64,000 nucleotides of DNA from Duganella aquatilis (GTDB taxonomy: Bacteria > Pseudomonadota > Gammaproteobacteria > Burkholderiales > Burkholderiaceae_D), in NCBI RefSeq assembly GCF_009674565.1, contig NZ_WKJL01000012.1:1-64000 (forward strand), written 5' to 3'. The translations under genes were made by a program, and so were the position numbers. The notes beneath the pieces are model-generated. The model was given only the letters and a program-made list of their open reading frames with translations, was not told where the DNA came from and did no database searches. Positions 28,692 to 38,231 of the stretch are shown here, piece by piece; the stretch's first letter is position 1, and every line of letters begins with the position of its first letter.

Positions 28692-28717
28692 AGATACTGT
28701 ATGCATATACAGTATCT
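28692..28717. promoter_or_regulatory. LexA (SOS) box upstream of the radical SAM gene
   Basis: The core CTGTATGCATATACAG (28697-28712) matches the LexA consensus CTGT-N8-ACAG. It lies within an 11-base perfect-arm palindrome, AGATACTGTAT...ATACAGTATCT. It is 14 bases before the radical SAM start on the minus strand, and also 151 bases upstream of the DUF2760 gene on the plus strand, so it could influence both. Confidence 0.85.
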
Positions 28718-28863
28718 TAGTCGCTCGATCGCGCCATATCAAGCGAAATATCAATGGCGCGGCCGCGCGGCCTTGGGGAGCGCCGGGGCAAGCTGGTATC
28801 ATGCCGGGCTTCGCCCCAGCGCGCGTTCGCCGCAGCGCTCGGCACCAACACAGTGAGTACATA

Positions 28864-29445
28864 ATGAACAATTCCAGCCAACCTTTGCCGTCTTTCTTCA
28901 GCCGGATTTCCATCGCCATCGGCGCTTTCTTCCGCGCCCTGTCCGACGCTGAATACGCTGCGCGCCTGCACGGCATTGATGACGCGCCACAGCCAACCGC
29001 CGCGCCGGTGGCACCGCCTGCCCCTGCGCCCGCACCAGCGCCGGCCCCGGTGACGCTGCGCGTCGCCACGCCGGACGCCGCCCTGCAACTGCTGTCGCTG
29101 TTCCAGCGCGAAGCGCGCCTGATCGACTTCACCCAGGAAAACCTGAGCGCCTACTCCGACGCCGACATCGGCGCCGCCGCGCGCGTGGTCCACGAAGGCT
29201 GCGCCAAGGTACTGAAAGAACACTTCACCATCGCACCGGTGCGCAGCGAAGCCGAAGGCAGCCGCATCGAACTGCCGGAAGGCTTCGACGCCGCCGCCGT
29301 GCGCCTGACCGGCAATGTGGTCGGCAAGGCGCCGTTCCGCGGCACGCTGAGCCATCGCGGCTGGCGCTCGACCGACGTGCGCCTGCCGAAACTGGCTGAA
29401 GCCCATGACGCGGCCATCCTGGCGCCTGCGGAGGTGGAACTGTGA
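28864..29445 (+). CDS. DUF2760 family protein
   Basis: 193 residues from the ATG at 28864. An N-terminal hydrophobic/amphipathic segment (FFSRISIAIGAFFRALSD) could anchor it at the membrane. A Pro/Ala-rich linker (about 42-65) leads to the DUF2760 domain (about 70-193), with LLSLFQREARLIDFTQENLS and FRGTLSHRGWRSTDVRLP. The stop overlaps the GTG start of the first Hsp70 gene by four bases, so the protein is tightly coupled to the chaperone pair. It may be their adaptor or substrate, which is inference from context. Confidence 0.88.
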   Translation: MNNSSQPLPSFFSRISIAIGAFFRALSDAEYAARLHGIDDAPQPTAAPVAPPAPAPAPAPAPVTLRVATPDAALQLLSLFQREARLIDFTQENLSAYSDADIGAAARVVHEGCAKVLKEHFTIAPVRSEAEGSRIELPEGFDAAAVRLTGNVVGKAPFRGTLSHRGWRSTDVRLPKLAEAHDAAILAPAEVEL

Positions 29446-31289
29446 GCGATCCCCGTTACGCCATCGGCATCGACCTGGGCACCACGCACAGCGCGCTGTC
29501 GTATGTGAACCTGCAAGCCAGCGAAGGCGAAAAAACCCAGCACGGTGTGCTGGCGATTCCTCAGCTGACCGCACCGGGCACCATCGAAGAACTGCCGCTG
29601 CTGCCGTCCTTCCTGTACCTGCCGCACGCCGACGAACTGGCGCCCGGTGAGAACAATCTGCCATGGCAGCAAAGCGCCGAGGAACAAACCGGCGTGGCCG
29701 GCGAAATGGCGCGCAGCCGTGGCGCCACCACGCCAATCCGCCTGGTGTCGAGCGCCAAGAGCTGGTTGAGCCATCCCGGCGTGGACCGTCGCTCCGCGCT
29801 GCTGCCGAACGATGCGCCGGAAGAAGTGACGCGCGTCTCGCCGCTGGAAGCATCGACCCGCTACCTGAGCCACCTGCGCAAGGCGTGGGAACAGGCCCAC
29901 CCCGACGCGCCATTCGGCGAGCAGGCGGTGACGGTGACGATTCCCGCCTCCTTCGATCCGGGCGCGCGCGAACTGACCGCCGACGCGGCACGCGCCGCCG
30001 GCTACACCAATCTCACGCTGCTGGAAGAACCGCAGGCCGCGCTGTACAGCTGGATTCAGGGCAGCGAAGGCCGCTGGCGCAAGGAAGTCAAGCCGGGCGA
30101 CATCATCCTGGTGGTCGACGTGGGCGGCGGAACCAGCGACTTCTCGCTGATCGCCGTGCTGGAACGCGACGGCGTGCTGGAGCCGCACCGCATTGCGGTG
30201 GGCGACCACATTCTGCTCGGCGGCGACAATATGGACCTGGCGCTGGCCCATCTGGTGGCGCGCAAGCTGGCGGCCAACGGCACGCAGCTGGACGCGTGGC
30301 AGATGCGCGCGCTGACCTACGGCTGCCGTACCGCCAAGGAAAAGCTGCTGGCCGACGAAACCATCGCCACCTGGCCGATCGTGGTGCCGAGCCGCGGCTC
30401 GAAACTGATCGGCGGTTCGGTGCGCACCGAACTGACGCGCGATGAAGTGACGACGTTTATTCTCGACGGCTTCTTCCCGCAGGTGGATGCGGCCGCGCGG
30501 CCGGCCGTGCGCACCCGCGCGGGCCTGACGCAGCTTGGCCTGCCATACGCGCAGGATGCCGGCATCACGCGCCATCTGGCGGCGTTCCTGGCGCGCCAGG
30601 TCGGCGCCACCTCGGAGCTGGAAGGCTACGCCGGCAAGCAAAGCGCCGACGCGACCTTCCTGCACCCGACCGCGGTGCTGTTCAACGGCGGCGTGTTCAA
30701 GTCGGAGCTGCTGGCGCAACGCATCATGGCCACGCTCAACGACTGGCTGTACATGGAAGGCGCGGAGCCTGCGCGCATGCTGGCTGGCGCCGATCTGGAT
30801 CTGGCGGTGGCGCGCGGCGCGGCTTACTACAGCTACGTGCGGCGTGGCAGCGGCGTGCGCATTCGCGGCGGCACGGCGCGTTCCTATTACGTGGCGATCG
30901 AGTCGGCGATGCCGGCGATTCCCGGCATGGAGCCGCCGATTCAGGCGCTGTGCGTGGCGCCGTTCGGCATGGAGGAAGGCAGCGAGATCGAATTGCCGAA
31001 TCAGGAGTTTGGCCTGGTGGTCGGTGAGCCGGTGCAGTTCCGCTTCTTCGGTTCCTCGGTGCGTCGTCAGGACCAGATCGGCGATCTGCTGGACTTCTGG
31101 GGTCCGGATGAACTGATCGAGATGAACGAGATTCAGGCCAATCTGTCACCGGAAGGCCGTCAGGCCGGCGACGTGGTGCAGGTGCGTCTGCATGCGATGG
31201 CGACCGAATCGGGCACGCTGGAACTGGCCGCCGTGGCCAATGATGGCCAGCGCTGGAAAGTGGAGTTCGACGTTCGTTCCGCTGCCTGA
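29442..31289 (+). CDS. Hsp70-family protein (first of a pair)
   Basis: 615 residues with a GTG start overlapping the DUF2760 stop. The Hsp70/actin nucleotide-binding domain is clear: IGIDLGTTHSALSYV (residues 8-22), VVDVGGGTSDFSLI, LGGDNMDLALAHLV and VLFNGGVFKSELL. After about residue 460 the C-terminal part is short and lacks the canonical DnaK substrate-binding lid. The shared phrases RLVSSAKSWLSHP and TIPASFDPGARELT also occur in the next gene, so the pair look like paralogues. The role is unknown. Confidence 0.9.
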   Translation: MSDPRYAIGIDLGTTHSALSYVNLQASEGEKTQHGVLAIPQLTAPGTIEELPLLPSFLYLPHADELAPGENNLPWQQSAEEQTGVAGEMARSRGATTPIRLVSSAKSWLSHPGVDRRSALLPNDAPEEVTRVSPLEASTRYLSHLRKAWEQAHPDAPFGEQAVTVTIPASFDPGARELTADAARAAGYTNLTLLEEPQAALYSWIQGSEGRWRKEVKPGDIILVVDVGGGTSDFSLIAVLERDGVLEPHRIAVGDHILLGGDNMDLALAHLVARKLAANGTQLDAWQMRALTYGCRTAKEKLLADETIATWPIVVPSRGSKLIGGSVRTELTRDEVTTFILDGFFPQVDAAARPAVRTRAGLTQLGLPYAQDAGITRHLAAFLARQVGATSELEGYAGKQSADATFLHPTAVLFNGGVFKSELLAQRIMATLNDWLYMEGAEPARMLAGADLDLAVARGAAYYSYVRRGSGVRIRGGTARSYYVAIESAMPAIPGMEPPIQALCVAPFGMEEGSEIELPNQEFGLVVGEPVQFRFFGSSVRRQDQIGDLLDFWGPDELIEMNEIQANLSPEGRQAGDVVQVRLHAMATESGTLELAAVANDGQRWKVEFDVRSAA

Positions 31290-31291
31290 GT

Positions 31292-34144
31292 ATGAATCAA
31301 TACGTCGTCAGCATCGACCTGGGCACCACCAATACGGTGATGGCCTATGCGGAAGCCGGTAGCGCGCAGATCCAGTTGTTCGATATCGAGCAGCTGACGG
31401 CGCCCGGCGAGGTGGGTGCTGCGGCGTTGCTGCCGTCCTTGCGCTATCACCCGGCGCAGGGCGAGCTGGCGGAGGGCGATGTGCAGCTGCCTTGGCGCTC
31501 GGACGATGTGGCCGGGGTGTCGCCGGTGGTGCTTGGCCAGCTGGCGCGCAAGCTCGGGGCGCAGGTGCCTGGACGGCTGGTGTCCAGCGCCAAGAGCTGG
31601 TTGTCGCATCCGCAGGTTGACCGCACGGCGCCGATTCTGCCGTGGGGCGCGGAGGCCGATGTGGCCAAGGTGTCGCCGGTGGCCGCCAGCGCGTCTTATC
31701 TGGCGCATTTGCGCAGTGCGTGGAATGCGCGCTTTCCGGCGCATCCGCTGCAAGCGCAGCGGATGGTCCTGACGATACCCGCGTCCTTTGATGAAGGTGC
31801 GCGGGCGTTGACGCTGGAGGCGGCGCGCATGGCGGGCCTGCCTTCGCTGCGTTTGCTGGAGGAGCCACAGGCCGCCTTCTACGACTGGCTGTTCCGTCAG
31901 CGCGCAACGCTGGAAACAGAGCTGGCCGATACGCGCCTCGTATTGGTGTGCGACGTCGGCGGCGGCACCACCGACTTCAGTCTGATGAAAGTGGACGGCG
32001 GCGGCGCGCAGCCGCAGATCAGCCGCATCGGCGTCGGCAACCACCTGATCCTCGGCGGCGACAATATGGACCTGGCGCTCGCCCACCTTGTCGAATCACG
32101 CTTGACCGGAGGCGAACCGCCAGCACGCCTGTCCGCCAGCCGCCTGTCGCAACTGGCGGAGCGCTGCCGGGCTGCTAAAGAGCTGCTGCTGGCGGCCGAT
32201 GCGCCGGAGCGCACCACGGTCACGCTGCTCGGCGCCGGCTCGCGCCTGATCGGCGGCTCGCGCTCCGCCGAGCTGACGCGCGACGAAGTGGCCACGCTGG
32301 TGGTGGATGGCTTCTTCCCGCTTAACGCAGCACAGGAACCGGCCAAGCGCGGACGCGGCGCCATCGTAGAATTCGGCCTGCCCTACGCCAGCGACGCCGC
32401 CATCACGCGTCACCTTGCAGACTTCCTGCGCCAGCACGCCGCCGCCGCACGCGAAGCCCTCGGCCTGCCCGCAGACAGCAGCGCTATCCCGATTCCCGAT
32501 ACGCTGCTGCTCAACGGTGGCGTCTTCCGCGCCGACGCACTGGCGCGCCGCCTGGAGGCCGCGCTGACAGGCTGGCGCCAGCAACCGCTGCGCGTTCTGC
32601 ACAACGACAATCCCGACGTCGCCGTCGCACGCGGCGGCGTCGCCTACGCATTAGGCCAGGCCGGCCAGGCGCCGGTCATCGGCGGCGGCTCCGCGCGCAG
32701 CTACTTCCTGCTGCTCGACGACACCACGCACGCCGACCAGCCGCGCCGCGCCGTCTGTATCCTGCCGCGCGGCGCCGCAGAGAACCGCGAACTCCTGCTG
32801 GCCGACCGCACCTTCGCGCTGCGTCTAGGAAGACCGGTACGGTTCCACCTGGCCTCCTCCACCTCGGACGCGCCGCAAGCCGGCGACGTGGTCGAACTCC
32901 AGCCAGACGAATACGTCCAGCTGCCGCCCATCGCCACCGTGCTGCGCGACAGCAGCGCAAGCGACGCGCGCAAGGAAATCCCGGTGCAGCTGGCAACCTC
33001 ACTGAGCGAAGTCGGCACGCTGGAAGTCCACTGCGTCGCCAAGGACAGCGCGCAACGCTGGCTTCTGGAATTCCAGCTGCGCGGCGACACCACCGCCGAA
33101 GCCAGCGCGCCAGATGAAACACCAATGCCCGCCGGCCTGGCAGCCGCTATCGACAAGATCGACCGCATCTTCGGCAGCCGCGCGCAGCAAGTCGACCTGA
33201 AAGAAGTGAAGCAGTTGCGCGCGCAACTGGAACACCTGCTGGGCAGTCGCGAAAGCTGGCACACGCCGCTGCTGCGCCGCCTGTTCGACGGGCTGATGGA
33301 ACGCGCCAAGGGCCGCCGCCGCTCGTCCGAACACGAACGCGCGTGGCTCAACCTGAGCGGCTACTGCCTGCGTCCCGGCTTCGGCCACGCGCTGGACGAA
33401 TGGCGCATCGGCCAGCTGTGGGCGATGTTTGAAACCGGCGTCCAGCACCACAAGGACAGCCAGGTCTGCGCCGAATGGTGGACGCTGTGGCGCCGCGTCT
33501 CCGGCGGTTTGAGCGTGGAGATGCAACTGCGCGTGCTGGACGATTTCGCTTTCAACGTGCAGGCCGACGCTGCGGAGCGAGGCCGCCGTCCGGTCACACT
33601 GGTCAACGGCAGCGAAGAAGACATGCTGCGCCTCGGCGCATCGCTGGAACGCATCCCCGGCAGCTACAAGGCCGAAATCGGCGCGTGGATGCTGGGCCAG
33701 TTGCAGGTCTCCACCAAGGCCGCCGGCAAAGCCGCCGCCAACAAGAGCCGCAGCGGCGCGGCCGACCTGGCCAAGGCCGAAGCGGCGCAGGGCCGCTTCC
33801 TGTGGGGCCTGAGCCGCGTCGGCGCGCGCCAGCCCTTCCACGGCAGCGCGCATGATGTGGTGGAGACGTCAGTCGTCGAACAATGGCTGGACGCCGTGCT
33901 GGCACTGGACTGGAAAAAAGTGGAACCAGCCGGCTTCGCCGCCGCCCACCTGGCGCGCATGACCGGCGACCGCTCGCGCGACATCAACGAAACGCTGCGC
34001 ACCGAAGTGCTGCGCCGCCTGAACGGCATCGGCGCGCCGGCCAACTGGAGCAGCATGGTGCGCGAAGTGACGCAGCTCGATCAAGCCGACGAAAAACGCA
34101 TGCTCGGCGACGCCCTGCCGCCGGGCCTGAAATTACTGAGCTGA
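31292..34144 (+). CDS. Hsp70-family protein with large C-terminal extension (DUF3731 type)
   Basis: 950 residues, starting two bases after its paralogue's stop. The nucleotide-binding domain (SIDLGTTNTVMAYA at 7-20, VCDVGGGTTDFSLM, LGGDNMDLALAHLV, LLNGGVFRADALA) is followed by a substrate-domain-like region to about 600. A roughly 330-residue helical extension, matching the DUF3731 type, includes WHTPLLRRLFDGLMERAKG, WLNLSGYCLRPGFG and GRFLWGLSRVGARQPFHG. The extension is not part of DnaK and is probably where its specific function lies. Confidence 0.9.
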   Translation: MNQYVVSIDLGTTNTVMAYAEAGSAQIQLFDIEQLTAPGEVGAAALLPSLRYHPAQGELAEGDVQLPWRSDDVAGVSPVVLGQLARKLGAQVPGRLVSSAKSWLSHPQVDRTAPILPWGAEADVAKVSPVAASASYLAHLRSAWNARFPAHPLQAQRMVLTIPASFDEGARALTLEAARMAGLPSLRLLEEPQAAFYDWLFRQRATLETELADTRLVLVCDVGGGTTDFSLMKVDGGGAQPQISRIGVGNHLILGGDNMDLALAHLVESRLTGGEPPARLSASRLSQLAERCRAAKELLLAADAPERTTVTLLGAGSRLIGGSRSAELTRDEVATLVVDGFFPLNAAQEPAKRGRGAIVEFGLPYASDAAITRHLADFLRQHAAAAREALGLPADSSAIPIPDTLLLNGGVFRADALARRLEAALTGWRQQPLRVLHNDNPDVAVARGGVAYALGQAGQAPVIGGGSARSYFLLLDDTTHADQPRRAVCILPRGAAENRELLLADRTFALRLGRPVRFHLASSTSDAPQAGDVVELQPDEYVQLPPIATVLRDSSASDARKEIPVQLATSLSEVGTLEVHCVAKDSAQRWLLEFQLRGDTTAEASAPDETPMPAGLAAAIDKIDRIFGSRAQQVDLKEVKQLRAQLEHLLGSRESWHTPLLRRLFDGLMERAKGRRRSSEHERAWLNLSGYCLRPGFGHALDEWRIGQLWAMFETGVQHHKDSQVCAEWWTLWRRVSGGLSVEMQLRVLDDFAFNVQADAAERGRRPVTLVNGSEEDMLRLGASLERIPGSYKAEIGAWMLGQLQVSTKAAGKAAANKSRSGAADLAKAEAAQGRFLWGLSRVGARQPFHGSAHDVVETSVVEQWLDAVLALDWKKVEPAGFAAAHLARMTGDRSRDINETLRTEVLRRLNGIGAPANWSSMVREVTQLDQADEKRMLGDALPPGLKLLS

Positions 34145-34856
34145 TTTCTTAAACAACGGCGACAGCGCCAGTGCCACGCCCTCGCCGATTTCTTTATCGG
34201 TCGCGAACAGATTGCGACGGACTTCGTTTCGTTTTGCATCGATATTCACGGCATAGATCAGCGATGCCCCGCCGTGCGTGCTGGCGACCTGCTCGCCGCT
34301 ATCGGCAAACAGGTCCACGCCAACCGACAACGCCAGCGTGGTGCCGTCATGTCTGAAATCATCGCCGCCCGTCCTGTTTACAATCAAGCGACGCTCCTGA
34401 CCGTCCCATCGTGCCGATGAGCCGGATAATTCAGCCATCCGCATCAGCAATTGCGGCTCAAGTACCATGGCGGCATGGGCGCCGCTGTTGACCCGTTGCG
34501 CGAGCCGGCCGCATGCCTGCGCGAACTGAAAACGCTTCAGCCCCCCCGGTTACTGCATCAAAGATTCCACCAACGGCGTCTACTTCCTGCGCCCAAAGGG
34601 TCTCGTAGTTGGCTTGATCAAGTGCCACCACCTTATAGCCGGCAGCCTGCAGTTGGCGATGCAACTGATCCATCAGCATGTTGCGTCCCTCTTCCAGGTC
34701 GATTGCCTCAAACTTTGGCGGCAACAGCACAATCACCGCGCCTGGCGCGGGCGCCTGATACGAAGGTGCAAGCAGATTATCGGGAGGTAGCGGCGGAGCG
34801 CCAGATGCGCAGGCTGCCAGCAAGAATGGGAAGAAAAGACAAAACAGCTTTTTCAT
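34133..34856 (-). pseudogene. lipoprotein gene split by a +1 shift in a G7 tract
   Basis: Two adjacent frames form one gene. The first encodes a lipoprotein signal (MKKLFCLFFPFLLAACAS, Cys at 16) and a domain ending WAQEVDAVGGIFDAVTGG. The second continues as LKRFQFAQACGRLAQRVNSG and MVLEPQLLMRMAEL, and ends SPLFKKSAQ. They meet at a run of seven G (C7 at 34541-34547 on the plus strand). Removing one G restores a 240-residue open frame. It is either a real frameshift, a slippage-prone switch, or a sequencing error. The family is not recognised; it overlaps the end of the Hsp70 gene by 12 bases, convergent. Confidence 0.75.
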
Positions 34857-34909
34857 TGGAGCAGTTCATTAAAATATTGCCACAAGGCATTTTAAACGAT
34901 GATGCTCCG

Positions 34910-35539
34910 TCAATTCTCACGAATGTTCACATAGCTGGCCTGCTGGGCGACGAAGCCGTCGAAGGCGTAGATCAGCGGATTGAATTTGTTTATATCATTT
35001 TCCAGTTGCGCCAGCGCGTACACGGTGGCTTCCAGCGTCGATAACTGATCCGGCAAATGCGCCTTGCGGATCAGGTAGTGCGATGGCGGCGTGTCGCGCA
35101 GCGGCAGGCGCGGCAAGGTTTGCAGCAGCGGATTCAGATACAGCATCTTGCGGCTCTTGCGCCAGGTGCCGTCCAATACCACGAGGCGCAGCGGCTGCTC
35201 CAGCCACGCCGGATCGAACGGCTGCGGCTTCGCCAGGCCGAGCGACGCATCTTCGGTATCGGGATACAGCAGCACATTGCGACGCTCCGGCGACAGCATC
35301 GCCTGCAATTGCGCCGGATCGAATGTCTCCCCCACTTCCAGCCGGCTATTGGACAAGCTCAGATGCAGCAGCCGCGCGCTGCCCTTGGCGTTGTTCACTT
35401 CCATGGGATGTTGGAGGATCAGCACCTGCACCTGACTGGCTAGGGCCGTCACCCAGCGGCAGATGCAGGTCTGCTGCGGACGGAGACACACGGCGCATAC
35501 GGCGCGCCGCGCGGGCGGTTCGGGACTGGCGGTATTCAT
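34910..35539 (-). CDS. tapT: DTW-domain tRNA-uridine aminocarboxypropyltransferase
   Basis: 209 residues from the ATG at 35539. The family adds the aminocarboxypropyl group from SAM to uridine (acp3U) in tRNA. An N-terminal zinc-type cysteine cluster is CAVCLRPQQTCICRW. The signature DxTW is in LVVLDGTWRKSRKMLYLN, followed by YLIRKAHLPDQLSTLEA. The frame is open further upstream, but that region would be arginine-rich noise. The symbol follows the E. coli YfiP enzyme, and the specific tRNA position is inferred. Confidence 0.85.
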   Translation of the reverse strand: MNTASPEPPARRAVCAVCLRPQQTCICRWVTALASQVQVLILQHPMEVNNAKGSARLLHLSLSNSRLEVGETFDPAQLQAMLSPERRNVLLYPDTEDASLGLAKPQPFDPAWLEQPLRLVVLDGTWRKSRKMLYLNPLLQTLPRLPLRDTPPSHYLIRKAHLPDQLSTLEATVYALAQLENDINKFNPLIYAFDGFVAQQASYVNIREN

Positions 35540-35558
35540 AGACCGCCATTGTACCGGC

Positions 35559-37259
35559 TCAGAACTCTTCCCAGTCCGTTTCGCTGGCCGTAACAGCCTT
35601 GCGCGGCGTGGCAACCGGCGTCGCACGTTGAACCGACGCCGTGACGGCGGGCGTACGACGCGGAGCCACCGCCACGCGTGCCGGCGCGCGCGGCAAGGTC
35701 GGCGCCGGACTGGCGTAAGACGCATCGAGCTTGAACACGCTCACCACATCCGCCAGCTTGGCCGACTGCTCCTGCATCGATTCCGCCGCCGCTGCGGCTT
35801 CCTCGACCAGCGCGGCATTCTGCTGCGTCACCTGGTCCATCTGCGTGATCGCATCGTTCACCTGCGCGATGCCCTGGCTCTGCTCTTCGCTGGCATTGCT
35901 AATCTGCGTCATGATCTGCGTGACGCGGCCGATGCTCTGGACAATCTCCTCCATCGTCTGCCCGGCCTTGTCCACCAGCTCGGAACCGATCTGCACCTTC
36001 TGCACCGAATCGTCGATCAGACCCTTGATGTCCTTGGCGGCCGAGGCGGAGCGCTGCGCCAGATTGCGTACTTCCGACGCCACCACCGCAAAGCCGCGTC
36101 CCTGCTCGCCCGCGCGCGCCGCTTCCACCGCCGCATTCAAGGCCAGGATATTGGTCTGGAACGCGATGCCGTCAATGACCGAAATAATGTCCACGATCTT
36201 GCGCGACGAATCGTTGATCGATCCCATGGTGTTGACCACCTCGCCCACCACCGAACCGCCACGGCTGGCGATTTCCGAGGCGCTGATCGCCAGCTCATTG
36301 GCCTGCCGCGCATTCTCCGCATTGAAGCGCACGGTGGACGTAAGCTCCTCCATCGACGACGCGGTTTCCTCCAGCGAGCTGGCCTGCTCCTCGGTGCGCG
36401 AGGACAGGTCCTGATTGCCGGCGGCGATCTCCGTCGACGCCGTCGCAATCAGCTCGGTGCCATTGCGCACCTGGCCGACGATGTTGACCAGATTGGTGTT
36501 CATGGTCTTCAGCGCATGCATCAACTGGCCGGTTTCGTCGTTGCTGTTAACCTGAATATCGCTGGTCAGATCGCCCGACGACACGGTCTCCGCCACCCTC
36601 ACCGCCGCGTTGATCGGCTGCGTGATGGTGCGCGTGATCCACCATGCGGCGAACACGCCCATCACAATCGCGGCCAGGCCTAGCATGATCAGCAGCGTAC
36701 GGCCGCTCTGGTATTGATGTTGAATCTCAACGGCGGAAGCGTCCAGCAGCGCGCCCTGCTTGTCGGCGAAGGCCTTCAGCGCCGCCAGGTAGCGGATGCG
36801 GCTCTGGGTCATGTCGCCTTCGTAGATCTTGGCGGCGGCATCCAGGTCGCCGGCGTTCTTGGCGGTGAAGACGGACTTGCGGAAATCGGTGTAACTCTTG
36901 CGCGTATCAAGCACCTCCTTGAACAGCGGCTTGAGCGCGTCGTCATCCAGATTGGCGCCTATCTGCTCCTGGATCTGCGTGGCGCGGCCGGACGATGCGG
37001 CCATCAGCGCTTCCAGCTTTTTCTGATCGGCGGCGTCGCGCACCATGAAGGCGCCCGTGGTGCGGGCGGCGTTGACTTCGATGATCTTGCCCCATTCGGC
37101 GATCAGGCGCTCATCGCGTATCTTCACGTTGATCATCTCGTCGGTCTTGGCGCTGGCGCTGCTCAAGCGCAGAATGCCGATCGAGGTCATCGCAACCAGC
37201 AGTAACAAAATCAGCGAGAAACCGAAGCCCAGGCGGGTACCGATCTTGAGGTTATGCAT
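35559..37259 (-). CDS. methyl-accepting chemotaxis protein (Tar/Tsr-like, with CheR/CheB tether)
   Basis: 566 residues. TM1 (LGFGFSLILLLLVAMTSIGIL, residues 9-29) and TM2 (LLIMLGLAAIVMGVFAAWWI, about 190-210) flank a periplasmic four-helix-bundle sensor. A HAMP domain and the signalling hairpin follow, with the invariant tip [20 protein letters not shown]. The C-terminal tail is Pro/Ala-rich and ends in DWEEF, matching the NWETF-type pentapeptide that recruits CheR and CheB. The ligand is unknown. It lies beside the T6SS remnant but is probably independent. Confidence 0.95.
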   Translation of the reverse strand: MHNLKIGTRLGFGFSLILLLLVAMTSIGILRLSSASAKTDEMINVKIRDERLIAEWGKIIEVNAARTTGAFMVRDAADQKKLEALMAASSGRATQIQEQIGANLDDDALKPLFKEVLDTRKSYTDFRKSVFTAKNAGDLDAAAKIYEGDMTQSRIRYLAALKAFADKQGALLDASAVEIQHQYQSGRTLLIMLGLAAIVMGVFAAWWITRTITQPINAAVRVAETVSSGDLTSDIQVNSNDETGQLMHALKTMNTNLVNIVGQVRNGTELIATASTEIAAGNQDLSSRTEEQASSLEETASSMEELTSTVRFNAENARQANELAISASEIASRGGSVVGEVVNTMGSINDSSRKIVDIISVIDGIAFQTNILALNAAVEAARAGEQGRGFAVVASEVRNLAQRSASAAKDIKGLIDDSVQKVQIGSELVDKAGQTMEEIVQSIGRVTQIMTQISNASEEQSQGIAQVNDAITQMDQVTQQNAALVEEAAAAAESMQEQSAKLADVVSVFKLDASYASPAPTLPRAPARVAVAPRRTPAVTASVQRATPVATPRKAVTASETDWEEF

Positions 37260-37361
37260 AGCTCACTCCCTGGCTAAAAGTCTGGATTGTCCAGGTCATG
37301 CTAGCACTAAACCTCCCGCGTTATGTAGCATAAAAGAAAGATTCGACATTGCGGCGCAGCA

Positions 37362-38222
37362 TTATTCAGTGGCAGGCGACGCCCCCAGCAATTCCTCCAC
37401 GCCGGCGATGGCGGCCGGGTCCTTGATCACCGCGCGCAGCCAGACGTGCAAGGGCATTTCGCCCCAATTCGCCGCGCGTTCGGCCAAGTAGGCGACCGGG
37501 CTGTGCGGCTCGGTGCGCCGGAAGAAATCCGCTACGAGACGCAGCTGTTGCAGCGCCTGGGATCGATTCTGCAAGCCGCCGGCGGACGCCATGACAACGT
37601 TACCATCAGTGGCCTGGCCAGTTTCGGCAACCATGACGGAACTGCCATACGGCGCCAGATCGCGCACCACCGACTGCACCGCGTCCCTGGCCGGACTGAA
37701 GCCGGGCCCATCGGCGCCTAGTTGCGTATCTACCACGCGCTCCAGTGCGATCAGCGACGCCAGGCAGTATTCGGCATCGGCCAATTCGGGCGCCGCAGCC
37801 GCGCACTCCTGCACCAGGAACGGGGTGCGCGCCAGCAGCCAGAACAGGTTGCCGATGCGCTGGTCGTAGTCGCCGTCATCGACCAACGGATACAAATCTG
37901 TCCAATACAGTTCGCACAAGCCGGCCAGCACTGCATAGCCGTCCCCAAGGCCGCGCAGTCCCCGTGTTTTGGTCAGCGCCTCGGCCAGCCAGACCGCCAG
38001 TCGCAGATCCTTGCTGCGCGTGGCGATCATGTCGGCGCAACGGCTGGCAACCAGCGGCCAGTCGGCTTCCTTCAGTGCGGTCTCCCATTCGCCCTGCTCC
38101 AGGGTGGGGTCGTCGTAGACGCGCGCCTGCGCGATGGCGTCCACCTCGGGACCGAAGGACAGGTCTTCGCCGCAGCGCTGCTCCGCGCTCACCGGTTGCA
38201 GCAGTTGCGCTACGTTGAACAT
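37362..38222 (-). CDS. tssA: type VI secretion protein TssA (ImpA-type)
   Basis: 286 residues. The ImpA N-terminal domain (landmarks CGEDLSFGPEVDAIAQAR, WPLVASRCADMIATRSKDLRLAVWL, cited separately as CGEDLSFGPEVDAIAQAR and KDLRLAVWLAEAL) is conserved. TssA caps the growing sheath and organises baseplate docking. A short C-terminal region ends in LERAANWGEMPLHVWLR-like sequence, the usual end of ImpA proteins. It starts nine bases after the clpV stop. The gene is intact, unlike several of its partners here. Confidence 0.9.
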   Translation of the reverse strand: MFNVAQLLQPVSAEQRCGEDLSFGPEVDAIAQARVYDDPTLEQGEWETALKEADWPLVASRCADMIATRSKDLRLAVWLAEALTKTRGLRGLGDGYAVLAGLCELYWTDLYPLVDDGDYDQRIGNLFWLLARTPFLVQECAAAAPELADAEYCLASLIALERVVDTQLGADGPGFSPARDAVQSVVRDLAPYGSSVMVAETGQATDGNVVMASAGGLQNRSQALQQLRLVADFFRRTEPHSPVAYLAERAANWGEMPLHVWLRAVIKDPAAIAGVEELLGASPATE

Positions 38223-38231
38223 GGTTGCCTC

